The position numbers and the translations under genes are program-made. Of a stretch of DNA of 64,000 nt, positions 15,700 to 27,961 are shown one piece after another (positions within the stretch are counted from its first letter, which is position 1; every line of letters starts with the position of its first letter). The stretch comes from Cliona cf. orientalis (Eukaryota > Porifera > Demospongiae > Clionaida > Clionaidae), in the NCBI GenBank assembly GCA_963930775.1, contig OZ005697.1, positions 2,170,001-2,234,000 of the forward strand. The letters are read 5' to 3'. The notes below the pieces were generated by a model. It was not told the DNA's origin. It made no database searches and saw only the letters and a list, made by a program, of their open reading frames with translations.

Positions 15700-17651
15700 T
15701 TATTTGGAGCTGATCTTACCCAGCTTGGTGTAGGTAAGAAAGAGTCGAGAGTATATCTCTTCAAAGTCCGCCCTCATGTTGGGTTCGTGCACAAAGCATC
15801 GTAGCATAACTTCATATACCTCATCCGGGCAATTGCTAGGCTGTGAGAGAATCTTACGCTCTCCTCCTCTCACTGCATCGTTAATGTACTCCTCATCCGT
15901 CATCTCTTCATACGGCTCGCTTTGTCCGAGGGTATAGATTTCCCAGATTGTGACTCCAAACGACCATGCATCAGATTTGACAGAAAACTTGCCATAGAAT
16001 GATTCATATGCCATCCAACGAATGGGTAGTATTAGACGCCCCTGGACACGGTAGTAGAAAGACTCATAGAGGTTGCGGCTCATTCCAAAATCTGAAATTT
16101 TGACGACAAAATCACGTCCAACAAGACAATTACGTGTGGCGAGATCACGATGGACAAACTTTTTTGAACCTAGATACCGCATTCCACTGGCAATCTGCAC
16201 AGTCATGTAGAGTAGAATGAGAGGAGTGATGCGATTATCTTCAAGCTTCTCAACAGTATCTGCTACAAGCACTTGCTTTTGGAGAAACTCGTGCAGATCC
16301 CCATTCTCCATATACTCCATCATCAAGAAGGACTCATCCGCACCTCCATCTGTGCAGACCCCAAGAAGACGAACAACATTGGCATGCTTGAGCCTCGACA
16401 TGAACTTTATCTCACTTTGGAAAGCCTCCTTGAGGGACATGTCTGCATCTTGTCTCAACTTCTTAATGGCCACCAAAACGCTACAGCTTGTGTCGGTACT
16501 TTCACCTAACCGAAGCTCCTTCAGGCTCAGCTTGGTGGTAGCAGCAAGCACGACTCGTCCAAAATGACCAACACCCAAGTCTTGAATTTCGACGATGTTC
16601 TGCCTGGAAATCTCAAGGGGTTCCTCGGACCTTTTTAGTGACCTAGGTGAATCGTAGATTGGAGCATACGGTAGGGCTTGAGTGCTCTGATCAATACTTG
16701 CGGAGAGGGCCTGGAACATTGATGGTTCAAGCTGTTCCTTGAACATCTGATCATTTTTCGACTTCTTGTTCTCGTTTCTTCTTGGGAGTGTGGCTGGCCT
16801 CGAGTTCGGTACCTGGTAGTGTCCTTCGGGTATATCAAGATGAGCCTGATTCAATGACATAGTGATGGGGAGTATAGAGGAATTGAGGCTTGACATAACA
16901 TCCTCTTGGAGAGTTTCAGGTCTGTCATAGTATGACTCTGTAGGGTGCCACGTATTCTGCCAATTGTGTCTCTCAGAAGGTCTTATGGATGAGAGCACAG
17001 ACGATACATCACTTGCGCCATCATACGTGTCGACAGGTCCATGGAGGCTTGCTTGAAACGAGGAGTTATCCCAATTAGAGCCACCCAAGTCCGACTGATT
17101 CAACCAGCTGGCAACATGAGGAGGTGGGGGGAAGGGACGAAATCCATGCCTAGGGATACTGCTATAGGCAAGAACCTCCCTTGGCTGTGGCTCTGATACA
17201 GTAACAGTTATGCCTGCAGATGTCCCATTTGAAATGATTGATTCATCAGCTGGAGGGGAGGGCATGTGAGATGTTGATGATGCTCGTATACGTACTGGTG
17301 TGATTGGCTCAGGGGGAAGATCCCTGTTCTTATAGACCTGCGCATAGACTGGTCTTGATCCCGCTTCTGGATCGTAGTGTGTTACTTGCCGTTTAGAAGA
17401 GTTGCTGTTGGTACTCCGGGTATTGTTCACAACATAGCTCTTTCTCCTACTGACACAGGCGGCAATGATAAAGATGATCATCATGACTAGTATGAGGGAT
17501 GAAGCTCCCACTAGACTGCAGCCTATTATTAGTGCTAATGGCACTGCTCCACCGTCTTGTGCCATTGACGTTTCACTAGTGGCAGCTGTAGTTGTCTGAC
17601 TTATGTCCCCTATGGCTGTTGTTTCGTTGGGTAGGTTGTTCGACAGCGTAC
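15700..17651 (-). CDS. DDR-type receptor tyrosine kinase, membrane and kinase exon (5' end unresolved)
   Basis: One long exon of 650 codons encodes a short Ser/Thr-rich stalk, a membrane segment (LIIGCSLVGASSLILVMMII), a basic stop-transfer, about 300 cytoplasmic residues with tyrosine motifs (YAQVYKN, PIYDSP) and a C-terminal tyrosine kinase. Catalytic marks: GVGHFGRVV, VAIKK, HRDLATRN, DFG and YYRVQG...LPIRWMA, the last being typical of discoidin-domain receptors. The acceptor (ATTAG|GTACG) matches that of the paralogue at 18960-22083, same phase 1. No Ig or discoidin exon is visible to its right. A candidate upstream exon ends with a fitting phase-1 donor at 17773 but has no recognisable domain. 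So the ectodomain is either tiny, elsewhere or lost. Kinase residues look active. Confidence 0.88.
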
Positions 17652-17689
17652 CTAATGTAGGTAGAGCTGCATTGTACAACCACCGCATG

Positions 17690-17741
17690 GAGTGTGTGTA
17701 TGTGTGTGTGTGAGAGTGTGAGTGTGTGTGTTTGTGAAAGA
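17690..17741. repeat. GT/GA-rich microsatellite
   Basis: GT repeats with GAGAGT interruptions on plus; CA/CT on the sense strand just before the RTK membrane-exon acceptor at 17652-17653. Confidence 0.85.
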
Positions 17742-18004
17742 TACATGGGAGGGTGTAAGTGTGTTGACTAACCTGTCCATATAGACATGCAGAATTTGTC
17801 CCAATAAACACCACACAGACATGCACACACAAAAAAATTTAATTGCGCGGATATTTCACATCCAATAATATCCCCCAGCATGTCCAAAAAAGTACATGAT
17901 AAAGACACATGTGAAGAAAGATGGCCAGAAATACTTTTACTTAATTTTTGATTGCTGCTATGACATTGGACCACAAGTTGGCCAATACACTTAAAGAAAC
18001 CTTA

Positions 18005-18427
18005 TTAATCTTGACCAACCCAGCCACCTCTTCCCACCCCCTCCCTCCCCACCGACCCAACCCAACCCTTGCTCGCCTCCAGGGAAGCGCTTGTCATCCA
18101 CCACTTTTGGTTCAGTGGTCGTCCCACTCCATGGGCTTCACTGCCATGACACATATGCTGTCTTATCTCTGAGTTCTCTTCTTTCAACCACTCAATGGGG
18201 CAGTGGTTACTAAGGCTTGTACAAAACCTTTGGCAGCTGTAGGGCTGCTCTTTTGAGCGTGTAAAATTGGCAAGTGTAGGAGAATTGTGGCTCAGACTTT
18301 GACAAAACCTCACATGGTATGAGTAAGGTTGCCAATCAGAAAGAATTGGACGTTTGACTCCCCCTAACTCAATGGTGGAACCATCACCTAACTGCCTAGA
18401 TACAAAACAGCCAACACCCACGTACAC
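18005..18427 (-). other. Unassigned 140-codon open frame, Cys-rich
   Basis: An ATG-to-stop frame between the two RTK genes. It has a short internal echo (QPYS..RFC.SLSHN.P and QPYSCQRFCTSLSNHCP). No family recognised, no clear splice sites, and the C-terminal Gly/Val-rich end comes from a CCCACC-type simple sequence. It may be an ectodomain exon of the downstream RTK, an old repeat, or chance. Confidence 0.2.
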
Positions 18428-18959
18428 AGGCTAGGTCGTACATTGTCTTGAACAACTGTTTATAGACTTGGGATAAAGGTAGCTATACATTGTAAGCAAC
18501 CTCTGAGCCAAGTTGTATAAAAACATTTGGAGTACTGCCAAGGGTGTTTGTCAGACTGCTAGTAGTGTAAAGTGTAAGAGCACCTTTGTTAATTCGAATG
18601 TAACTGTCCTATACAGCATACACGTAAGTGTTATCTGACTTGTGAGCTCCACTCGTATATTTTATATGTGATCGTAATACTTTGGATCGAGGTTTATCAA
18701 AGACATAAGAATATAGAGAAAAGACAACTAAATAACTGCTTATATAGTTGACAGATCATCAATAGTCTATCTATAATAATAAAGTTGAAGGCTTCACTGT
18801 TCCAACTAGTAAAGCCATAAAGCTTCAGTGTTGCATACACAAATCATATAAAGGTGAGGAAATTTATTTAAATGAGATTTACACCATACAATAGATAATG
18901 CCTTATAGGCGTGTTGTGTACAACTTATAATAATAATAATTATTCCGCTCGTCTAATCG

Positions 18960-21900
18960 CTACAATGCCTGTCTAGTGTAAATCATGAAAAGTCGGGAGT
19001 AAATTTCCCCAAAGTCTGCTCGCATGGATGGCTCGTGCACCCAGCATCGAAGCATGATGTCATACACATCCTGAGGGCACACCTCAGTCCTTTCCGGAAT
19101 CTTTCGGTCAGGTCCACGTATTGCGTCAGCAATGACCTCTTCGTCGGTCATATCATCAAAGGGATCGACCTTGCCGAGTGTATAGATTTCCCAGAGAGTG
19201 ACTCCGAATGCCCACGCATCAGATTTGACCGAGAACTTGCCATAGAATGTCTCACAGGCCATCCATCGAATTGGTAGCACTAGTGTACCCTGGACACGAT
19301 AGTAGGCAGATTCATAGAGGCTTCTGCTCATACCAAAGTCGGAGATCTTGACAATGAAATCTTTACCCACGAGACAATTTCGCGTTGCTAAGTCACGATG
19401 GACAAACTTTCTAGAGGCAAGGTAGTGCATTCCACTAGCGATCTGCACACCCATGTAGAGCAGGATGACTGGTGTGACTTCGTTCTCTTGTAGTCCGCTG
19501 ATGGTATCGGGCATGAGCTTTTGCTTCTGCAGGAACTGATTCAAATCCCCATTCTCCATGTATTCCATCATGATGAATGACTCTTCGCCTGCACACACTC
19601 CAAGAAGGCGCACCACGTTATCGTGATTCAATCTGGACATAAATTTGACCTCCTTCTCGAAAGCCTCCATCAGGCAGCTCTCTGCATCTAGTTTCAGCTT
19701 CTTGATTGCAACTAGGATGCTCATATTAGGATCAGCATCAGTTTCGCTAAGACGCAGGTCTGCTAGACTAAGGCCTCTCGTCCTGGCGAGGATCACATGA
19801 CCAAACTGTCCCGTCCCTAGCTTGCGTACCTCGACGATATTATCATGTGTAACCTTGAGGGGGTCTATATTATCGTGAAGTGGGTGAGGGTCTTCGTAAA
19901 TGGCACTGTATGGAATAGCCTCTATACTTCCAGACTCCAGTTCATATTCGTGTTGAAGCATTGTCGGGTCGAGAGGTTCGCTGTAGATCTGATCGTAATC
20001 CTTGTCAAAGTCAGCAGTGGTAAAGCCGTCATTGTAGATGGGATAGTTAAAGTCAGGATTTCGTGGATCGGTGGCATTCCTTTGCAGGGACCCATTGAGA
20101 AGATCAGCAGGAGATGGAACAGTGGTCATGTCTAAGATTCTCTGAGCCTCCCTTTCGTTCACGTCCACCTCATCATAGTAGGACCTTGAGCCACCAGGCG
20201 GGGGAGCAGGCTTTTTCAACATGGCTACAGATGCTTTGGCTTCCTCTGGATTATCATAGTAAGGATCATACTTATTGCTCTGCTCTCCACTCGTGTGGAT
20301 GATGTCCGGAGTTTCATAGCCCGGTGGTTCCGCGTCGATCTCAGTCATCGAGTTAGCGACAGAGTTCAAGACTGAGTTGGCATGGTTGTGGCTCATGTTG
20401 GTTGAAGGACGCGCAGGGAGGGGAGGAGGGGAGAGGGACGCCTTGGCAACTTGAGCATACTTTGGAGGAGCGGGACGGTGAAGAGCTGCTGCTGTGGCTG
20501 CCGACCCATTGGTTGATTCATATGCACTATTATCGTGAATGTCATCGGCAATAAGCATGACTGAGGTGTTTTTGCTTCTATGCACCGATACGATGACAAT
20601 CACAACGACCAAAATGACCACTATGATGCCAAGGAAAGCAGCGATTGCTCCGATTACAGCCGGTAAGGGGAATTGGGCAGTATCTTCGAGTGGGGGTGCT
20701 GTTGTACCTATTTATAGAAATTAAGGAGGTAAAGCTTTCGCATTACATCGCTTTTGGGTTATTACTGTGAAGAATTCCGTTTCTCTTAACTAAATTCATT
20801 ACAAGATAACATTTGGTGCGTTTAAAACTGTAGCTTTGAAATCACAATGAGACAAAATGTAATTGTCTGACCCTAGCAGCCAACAGCACCGAAAGATACT
20901 GCCAACTCTCTTCATACCTTACCACTATTGGCTGTGTGTTTATGCCCACCACAAGGACAAAACGAGAGCATGTTTATTGCCAAAAAGGTCTGTCTATAGA
21001 CACAATGTGGAGCAATTATTATCAGGACTGTCGATACAAACTGATGGGATTAGATACGTTGTACATACTGTAATCGAAATGCATAGAGTTGTGTGGCTTA
21101 GTTGTGAAACGGAATTCTCCACAATGTCATATGTATGGCTCATTACTGCATGCAGCTTGATTCTTAAGAGTGTATACTTACTGGTACTTGTAGATTGGGG
21201 TGCAGATCCATTCACTGTAAGTTCCATAGTCACCGCCTCAGTTGTACCCATAACAGAGCAGGTATATGTACCAGCGTCCGATGGCTCAGGATTGGTGATT
21301 GTTAACGTAGATACTCGAGATGGGACAAGCTCTACACCGCCATTAGCAGCAGCATCTTGTGATCCATCTGAGAAAGTGATCTGATATTTGCCTGTTCCAC
21401 CAGCTATTCTCCGACCACCTGGTCCCTCCCAGATGAGGGAGCTGTCTGGTCGGATGTATGCCCTCATTTCACACTCTAGCACTACTGTGCTGTCATCCAC
21501 AGTAACCATCACTGAGCTTGTATTGGATAGCAGTTCCACTGTAGATTAATAATTATTATGGGACCATGATATAGATGTATTGGTTGCTATTCAACTTACA
21601 GTTAAGCTGCAGCTCAATGCTGGCTGATGCCCACACAGTGGAAGCTCCAGGAGCAGTATTTCTCCCTTCACATGTATAATTACCAGCATCTTGAAAGGAC
21701 AGTTTAGTCACTACAAGAATGGTACCAGGAAGTAGTACGTTATTAAAAGACACCCTACTCTCACTGAAAACGAATCGTCCTTGATTAGAAATGATTATTT
21801 GTTCATCTGGCAATATCCATCGTGTTGTGTAGTTGACATTTGCCTGTAGTGTGTCTGGGCTAAGGCCACAAACTAGGGGAATACCAGGCATCAGAATGTT

Positions 21901-22083
21901 TGTCTGTGATGGAATTACAACGGGATTTCTACTTGGAACAATTGTGACATCCTCTGCAACAGAAAGAAAGCCAGCAACATATTATTATTCTTTATCTTTC
22001 TTGATTATCAACTTACGGGAGGAACTTGGTGCTGCTGCTCCCAATAGTAGTCCGAGTAGTAGGAGAAATCTCATTTTGTTCAT
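18960..22083 (-). CDS. Receptor tyrosine kinase with two Ig domains, DDR-type kinase
   Basis: Exons 22017-22083 (signal peptide), 21600-21953 (Ig1), 21182-21538 (Ig2), 18960-20707 (stalk, membrane, kinase); all introns phase 1; 841 residues. The signal peptide is MNKMRFLLLLGLLLGAAA. Ig1 has Cys...TRWILPD...DAGNYTC; Ig2 has CEMRAYIRPDSSLIW...DAGTYTC. The membrane span is near residues 273-298. The whole cytoplasmic part is one exon: a tyrosine-rich juxtamembrane region (YDPYYDNP, YDQIYSEP, IYEDP) and a kinase with GTGQFGHV, VAIKK, HRDLATRN, DFG and YYRVQGTLVLPIRWMA, closest to DDR kinases. Expected role: ligand-driven tyrosine phosphorylation at the plasma membrane; the ligand is unknown. The Ig2 signature recurs in the two divergent receptors to the right. 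Geodia sponges have comparable two-Ig RTKs. Confidence 0.95.
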
Positions 22084-24196
22084 TTTCCTTGAACTGTAAA
22101 CAAAATAAAGTAACATAGCCAGCTTGTTTAAATAATATTTACCATCAACCATAAAGCTACAGTATGCCACCAAACCCATCATTCGTTTTGAATGGTTGAG
22201 TCAATTACCCCACCTTTGGGTTTGTCCACTAGCCTACCTTACATGGTACATGTTGAAGACCTCACCACTGGCACATGTGCCATAGAAAAAATGTATATAG
22301 CAAGCTGGCTTCTCAAAAGCCTTCACCATATGCACATACAATGATGTCACACTAAAGGGTGCCAAGGACTGTAGGATATATCGTATCATGAGCAGAAAAG
22401 GGCATTATTAGCACAATGCACGCAGGAAACTTAGCTGATCTGACAGCGCAAGCAGTGTGTGCATACGCTTGCATTCCTGTATGGGTTCTGTGGTGTCTGA
22501 CGCCAAACCTAACCCTTAGCAACTATGCACAGTGTTGTCCCTTTCCTGAGGTATCTACTGTTGAACTTTGGAACCATGATTTTACTGTACCTGAGTACTA
22601 TCACACTAAAATTTTAATTAGAATTATAGGACGTAAAAAGTCACCTAGCATTTTTATTATGGTATTGTTATAGCTACTCTAATATATAGGGCATGATATT
22701 GTACTGTGGATAATGCCATACCAAAGGTAATAATATTAATGCCACAGTTTTGCTGATTCTGATAAAATTCAACATTTGCAGTGGCCACATTTTTAGGTAT
22801 TGTGTTAAGATTTTGAGCTCAATTGAGCTTTAATATATATAACTGCTCCATTTTCGGGCAGCTACCATTCTCAGAGGGTGTTATGGGTGTGGGCAGCCAA
22901 TTATCCACACCTATTAAAGAGTACACACACCGTTGAGACCTTCTAGCTTATTGAGGCTACACTGACAGCCATGCATAAGCTAATCAAATGTACACTGAAA
23001 ATGCATTACTATCTGATCATGATCGTGAGGTATTCCTATAACATTATTAGCTAGCTGCAGTACATGATAATATGCAGTCCAGGCCAGCAAAAATTCTCTC
23101 AAGCCTACATTGATCTCCACACATGAAAATAACAGTAGCTAAAGCTATTTTGAAAGTTCATCCACAAAACCATGAATACAGCATGCTACTCAGTTTTATA
23201 CAGCACTTCAAACAAGCTCATATTTTTGTGGTTTCAAATTTCAATGGCTCATAGGCTTACATACAACAATAACATACAAAAGTTGACAAGACTCATAATT
23301 TTGTGGTTTAAAATTTCAGTGGCTCATAGGCCTACAGCAACATGCAAAGCTGACAAAAATCATAGTTATAAAATACAAAACCAGGCTCATGCAAGGATAG
23401 CACAGCCATCTCAAACAAAATGATGTCAATTTCAACTCACCTGTATTGTTAAAACTTGTGACGTACAGTCAGTCTCTTCTCTTGTTGAAGCTTGTTTTGT
23501 AGCAGGATTTTGTTGCTATTGTATAAAGCTATGGTACTCCCCACTTTTCAAACAATTTACACTGGTTTAGCACTTATTCAGCAAGGTACTGTGCTAATGA
23601 GTGAATATGTGCCTTCACTAGGCAGGTATTTAGCCTGCTGTTCTAGCAGGATGTGGTTCGTGATAATGAGGCATGTGCAGGATGTAAAACCTGTAATTGG
23701 ATTCCTGTGGCATGGAAGACTGCGCATGCGCATACCCGACAATTATCATGCTGTATCAGCAGTTTTTGGGGGGAGGGGGGTGGGAGGGGTAATAGTAAGG
23801 CTTGTGAAATTTGGATCAGAAATTTTAATATTTGAAGTACCAGATATTGGAATGTGAATTTCTGACAATACCCAGTTCCAATGTTTTGGCTGCACTGCTA
23901 AAGAGCTACAATGGGAGTGTCCCTATAAGGAATGTGGTGTGGCAACAAATGGAAACACACATAGATGGGTGTAACTGCCAAATACAGCCTTTGTGGTCTA
24001 TCGAATCAGTGTGGCTACCGTTACCATGGAGCCCAATGGAAATTAGCCACAAAAATTGAGTTTGGTAACATTTCTTACATGCACAGCAACATCAAAAAAG
24101 CAGGAACACTGTCTTTTAAACACTTTCAGCATACAAGATTCACAAGTGAAAGTGATTGAGCATACTAAGGTGGAAATGTATCACCGATTGACGTCC
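22084..24196. promoter_or_regulatory. Divergent spacer between RTK and Ig-receptor genes
   Basis: A 2.1-kb gap with no supported exon; it must contain both promoters. It holds a tandem duplication of about 72 bp at 23213-23356 and scattered AT-rich sequence. Open frames here lack splice or domain support. Confidence 0.4.
23213..23356. repeat. Two-copy tandem repeat, about 72-bp unit
   Basis: The copies share TTTTGTGGTTT.AAATTTCA followed by TGGCTCATAGGC.TACA, with moderate divergence. Confidence 0.7.
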
Positions 24197-26684
24197 ATGT
24201 GCTCTAAAAGATTGTGGGTCACATCATTTCTACTTGTTTTGACTTTAGCGTGGAGCATACTTGGACAATCTTCAGCTCGTAAGTCTAGCTGGTTGATTAA
24301 CTGTGAATAAACACCTAGTGATACGAAATTAATGTAATACAGTATAATCATGACATTAATGTTTATAAATGTTAATGTCATATTAAACATACTATGATTA
24401 GTCAAACAGGGTTTTTTATTCGATAAACTAGTTACTACTTTTAAAACATTTTGTAGCAGGTATCCTGAGATTTTTTCCAAATTTAAAATTTCCATTAGAA
24501 AGCACGTACAGGATGGTATTTGCCTTCCCACTGTAGCTATCAGTAGTCTGCCGAATAAAGATCTAGGTCTTCAAAAAAAATCTTAGTTTAAGGGGCGCCA
24601 ATAGTCTGACATCAAATTAGTTACATCATAACACTAATTACCATACTGATAGCAACCTAAACGTATATAACTAGGGCCATTGGTTACAACAACTAATACA
24701 AAAAGTTCCAGAGCCTAAAGAAGTAGACTACTCCAGCTCCTGCATGAACACCCGGGATTCGTGAGTTAACCCCTACAAAATTATGTAGTAGCTAGTAACA
24801 ATACTGACTGGAGATTCTGTTAATTTCCCTGAATGTGTAATTATGGTCATATATGCATGCTGCCCGTGTCCATGAGCCACTTAGGTGGGTAGGGAGAGTT
24901 TCCATGGAACAAAAGAGCTTTTCAACCTACCACCCCTAGTTCTCAAGGCTAGGCACCTATGTGGCTCTGCCTTTTGCTTAAATTAGGTTTGCCTGAGCAG
25001 GCAGTGAGATGGTTTTCCCCTTAGGTTTGGATTGGTAGTAGAAGATAAACCTACTGAATTTTCATGTCTGTCCGGCATTAAGCCATAACATCATTATGCA
25101 TTTAATTTAACTGTATCTGCATGCTGCAGAGTTGAAAGTATATTCTGAAACATCGTTGAAAGTGGAGCCCATTGAAGACAGATGGCTAAGCTCTTTTGTT
25201 GTGCTTGGCTGCATTGTGGAGCCCGCGAATGCCACCATTCCAACTAGATGGGTTCTGCCTAACGGACACATCATTAAACAGTCAGGTGGCCGATATCGGA
25301 TGGGTCAGGGTAGGAATGAGAATGGAACATGGAGTACACTACTCGCTGTGCAGAATGTTTCGTATAGAGATGAAGGGTTCTACACTTGTGAGGTGGTCCC
25401 GAGGAGTATATCACGGTCTCAGTGTGAGTGTGTAGACTTTCCTTTCTCTGTCACCACTGAACTACAACTGAAAGGTGAATATTATTAACTGGCATCCTGC
25501 ATGATCAGCAATATACACTAAGATATCCGGCATGCTATATTATTTGGTAGATCTCATTTCAGTGGTCTACACATGTATAGCTGTTAAATTCGCCACAGTA
25601 TTGTAGGGATCCTCAGAGTGATATGCCTAAGAAAGGGCTTGAGGACCTAATAATGCTGCTGTAACTAACATAATATTCTCTTTGCAGTGAGCCTAGATGC
25701 TGTTGAGGATGTAGTTCTTGCCACTGAGGGTGCTACGGAATCAGTCCAACTCAGTTGTGAAATGAAGGGATTTCTCCGACCCGATGAAGATCTGCTCTGG
25801 TACAAAGACCATGAACTATTGACACCAACCAAAGGAAGAAGCTACTCTGTTGCCATCAAGGACAGTACTCCTGGAGCTGGACAGGATGGGAGAAACGAGA
25901 CAGTGCACAGCCGGCTGTCTGTGCTAGTTATCAAGCATCCAAAGGTTGATGACAGTGGAGTTTACAGTTGTAAGATTCGCGGGACTGATGCCGAGGCAAA
26001 TATTGTGATGACAGTCAATGAACTTCACGGGAAAGGTGAGAAACATTAAAATTTTGAGGGTTATTAAAATTGTGTTCACAAGTTGTACCACTATAATATT
26101 TCCAATTGTCCACGAACACTGTAAGCAAGTTAATGCTTGTGTTTTCTTTAACACCCACACATGCAGGTCTTGTCACCAACAAACCCAACCCTGATGGGTC
26201 CAAAGGTCAAGATGACATCACCACAACCATACCAGTCCGGACACGTGGTAATAAACTAGATGCAAAGAATGAGAGGGATCTACTCTCTGGAGGGATAAAC
26301 AGCAACACACTTGGACAGAGTCCAGTCTGCTCTCTCAGAGCTGCTGAACTAGTCGCCATCGTTGTCACAACATGCATTGTAACTGCAGCTCTCTCTACTC
26401 TACTGACCATAACCATTGGGTGCTTTTGTCTGAAGCGTAAACAGCGGTGTAGTAAGATGTCAGAAAACAAACAGACAGCTGTTCCAGATCATGAGCCGGC
26501 TGATGATCATAGCATGTGCAACAGGCACTGTTGGCAGAAGCAGGAAGAGAGCTCACTCGATAGTACGACTGTTTCCGGTGCTGATGTTAATGTTGGTGAT
26601 TGCGTGGGCACTGCAGGTGCAGCCCCTGATCATGAGTATAATTCATCCAAAAGAGAACAAAGTGTGCCAGGAGAGAGTAATTAG
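24197..26684 (+). CDS. Two-Ig transmembrane receptor without kinase
   Basis: Exons 24197-24278 (signal peptide), 25130-25474 (Ig1), 25688-26035 (Ig2), 26167-26684 (stalk, membrane, tail); introns phase 1; 430 residues. An in-frame ATG at 24176 would add seven residues. Ig1 has GCIVEP...TRWVLPNG...GFYTCEV; Ig2 has CEMKGFLRPDEDLLWYK...DSGVYSC. The membrane segment AAELVAIVVTTCIVTAALSTLLTITI lies near 316-341, followed by KRKQR and a 85-residue tail rich in Cys, Asp and Ser with one tyrosine (EYNSS). Exon order, phases and Ig signatures match the divergent RTK, so the two probably arose from one ancestor that gained or lost the kinase exon. Could be an adhesion molecule or decoy receptor; function not known. 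Confidence 0.92.
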
Positions 26685-27961
26685 CGATGCATATGGAATA
26701 GTTTGATATCACACATCTCTTTAATTGTAACCAAGCCCAGACCTTGTCATGGTTTCTGATATGTAAACATCACTTTTAGGTTTCTCTCAAGATTTTTTTT
26801 CTGAAATAATCAATACTTTTTTGTTTACTGCTGGTATGTGCTATGTTTACATGATCTATGCTGCCCTCAGCGCCTGTATGTCAATTTGGTATATTATATA
26901 ACCCATACACCATGACCATAATCTAGTGTCGCACTTCCTGAATCATAGCTTGCAACCACCACCTTCCAGTTTTTATTGTGCTGCCGTATCACAATAAATA
27001 GTTCTATCTTATTATTTCACGTTGCCTCTTACTGCATGCTGATATGTCTTTCGCATCGTTTACTGAATTATAGCAATTTTAATACACAATATCATTATTT
27101 TGCATGCTGCTACTTTACTTTTTTTTCTGGCAATGTCATCATGCTGTACGTATTGCAGTACACATGCACTAGCTCATAGCCAACTTTGTTTCGTATTGTG
27201 GTTTGTAGACTTGTGTCTACCCTCTTAAAGGTTGGACCATGCTAATTCAATAAGAAACAAAGTGTTTGTGCTCCACCAGTAGCTAGCTATATGCCACTCT
27301 GCATAAATCCCTGCCTATAGTTGGCTTCCCACTCTGTTGTGACTCAGATGATCACCCCCACCCATGGCATGCATATCCACTCTACAGCCTCTTAACTTAT
27401 TACTCATCAGAGATCAATCCATCCATAAATAGTTTAACTACTCAACGTTGCAGTATTTGCCTGAGCTGTGTATGACATTGTGCCAATTTTTACTCTTCCT
27501 AAAAGGTATGTCTGTATAAATTTCACGATCCATTTTGAGTATAAGCTGCAGTTGAGGTGCATGAATGCTACCAGCTGATAGAAGCAGATAGCTAGAGCTG
27601 CAATTAAAGATCTATTGGTGTAGCAGCCTACTAGATTCGATCAGTATTATACCTAGGTCAGGTGACTGTAATCAGTGCGGTAAAGTAAGAGTACTAATTA
27701 TTAATTAATGAACTTTGATTAATGTAATGATACTACAGCCAGTCGTGTGGTAGGTAGCATAAAAGCCATTCTAGCATTGACTAGTTACAGCATTCTGGTA
27801 ATGTACAGTCATGGGCTGAAGGACAAGTACAAAGTGCAACTGAGTCAATAACTCACACCATAATAATAATTATCATTATTTGCCAGTTCTTGACTTAGCT
27901 TCACCAAGCAGGTATCAACTAGGATTCCAATAAGATTCTCTCTCCACAGGCAAGACTAAAG
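26685..27961. other. Intergenic, no gene seen
   Basis: AT-rich 3' flank of the two-Ig receptor and promoter region of the next receptor. No supported exon or element. Confidence 0.5.

Noticed and set aside
17652..17832. N-terminal extension of the minus-strand kinase frame up to an ATG at 17832
   Set aside because: It is read-through of CA-repeat intron sequence; homology to the paralogue places the acceptor at 17651.
20863..21384. 173-codon plus-strand open frame
   Set aside because: It is antisense to the Ig2 exon and intron of the two-Ig RTK and has no domain or splice support.
23492..23857. 121-codon plus-strand frame
   Set aside because: Composition is like the spacer, with no domain or splice sites and a G-run translated as Gly repeats.
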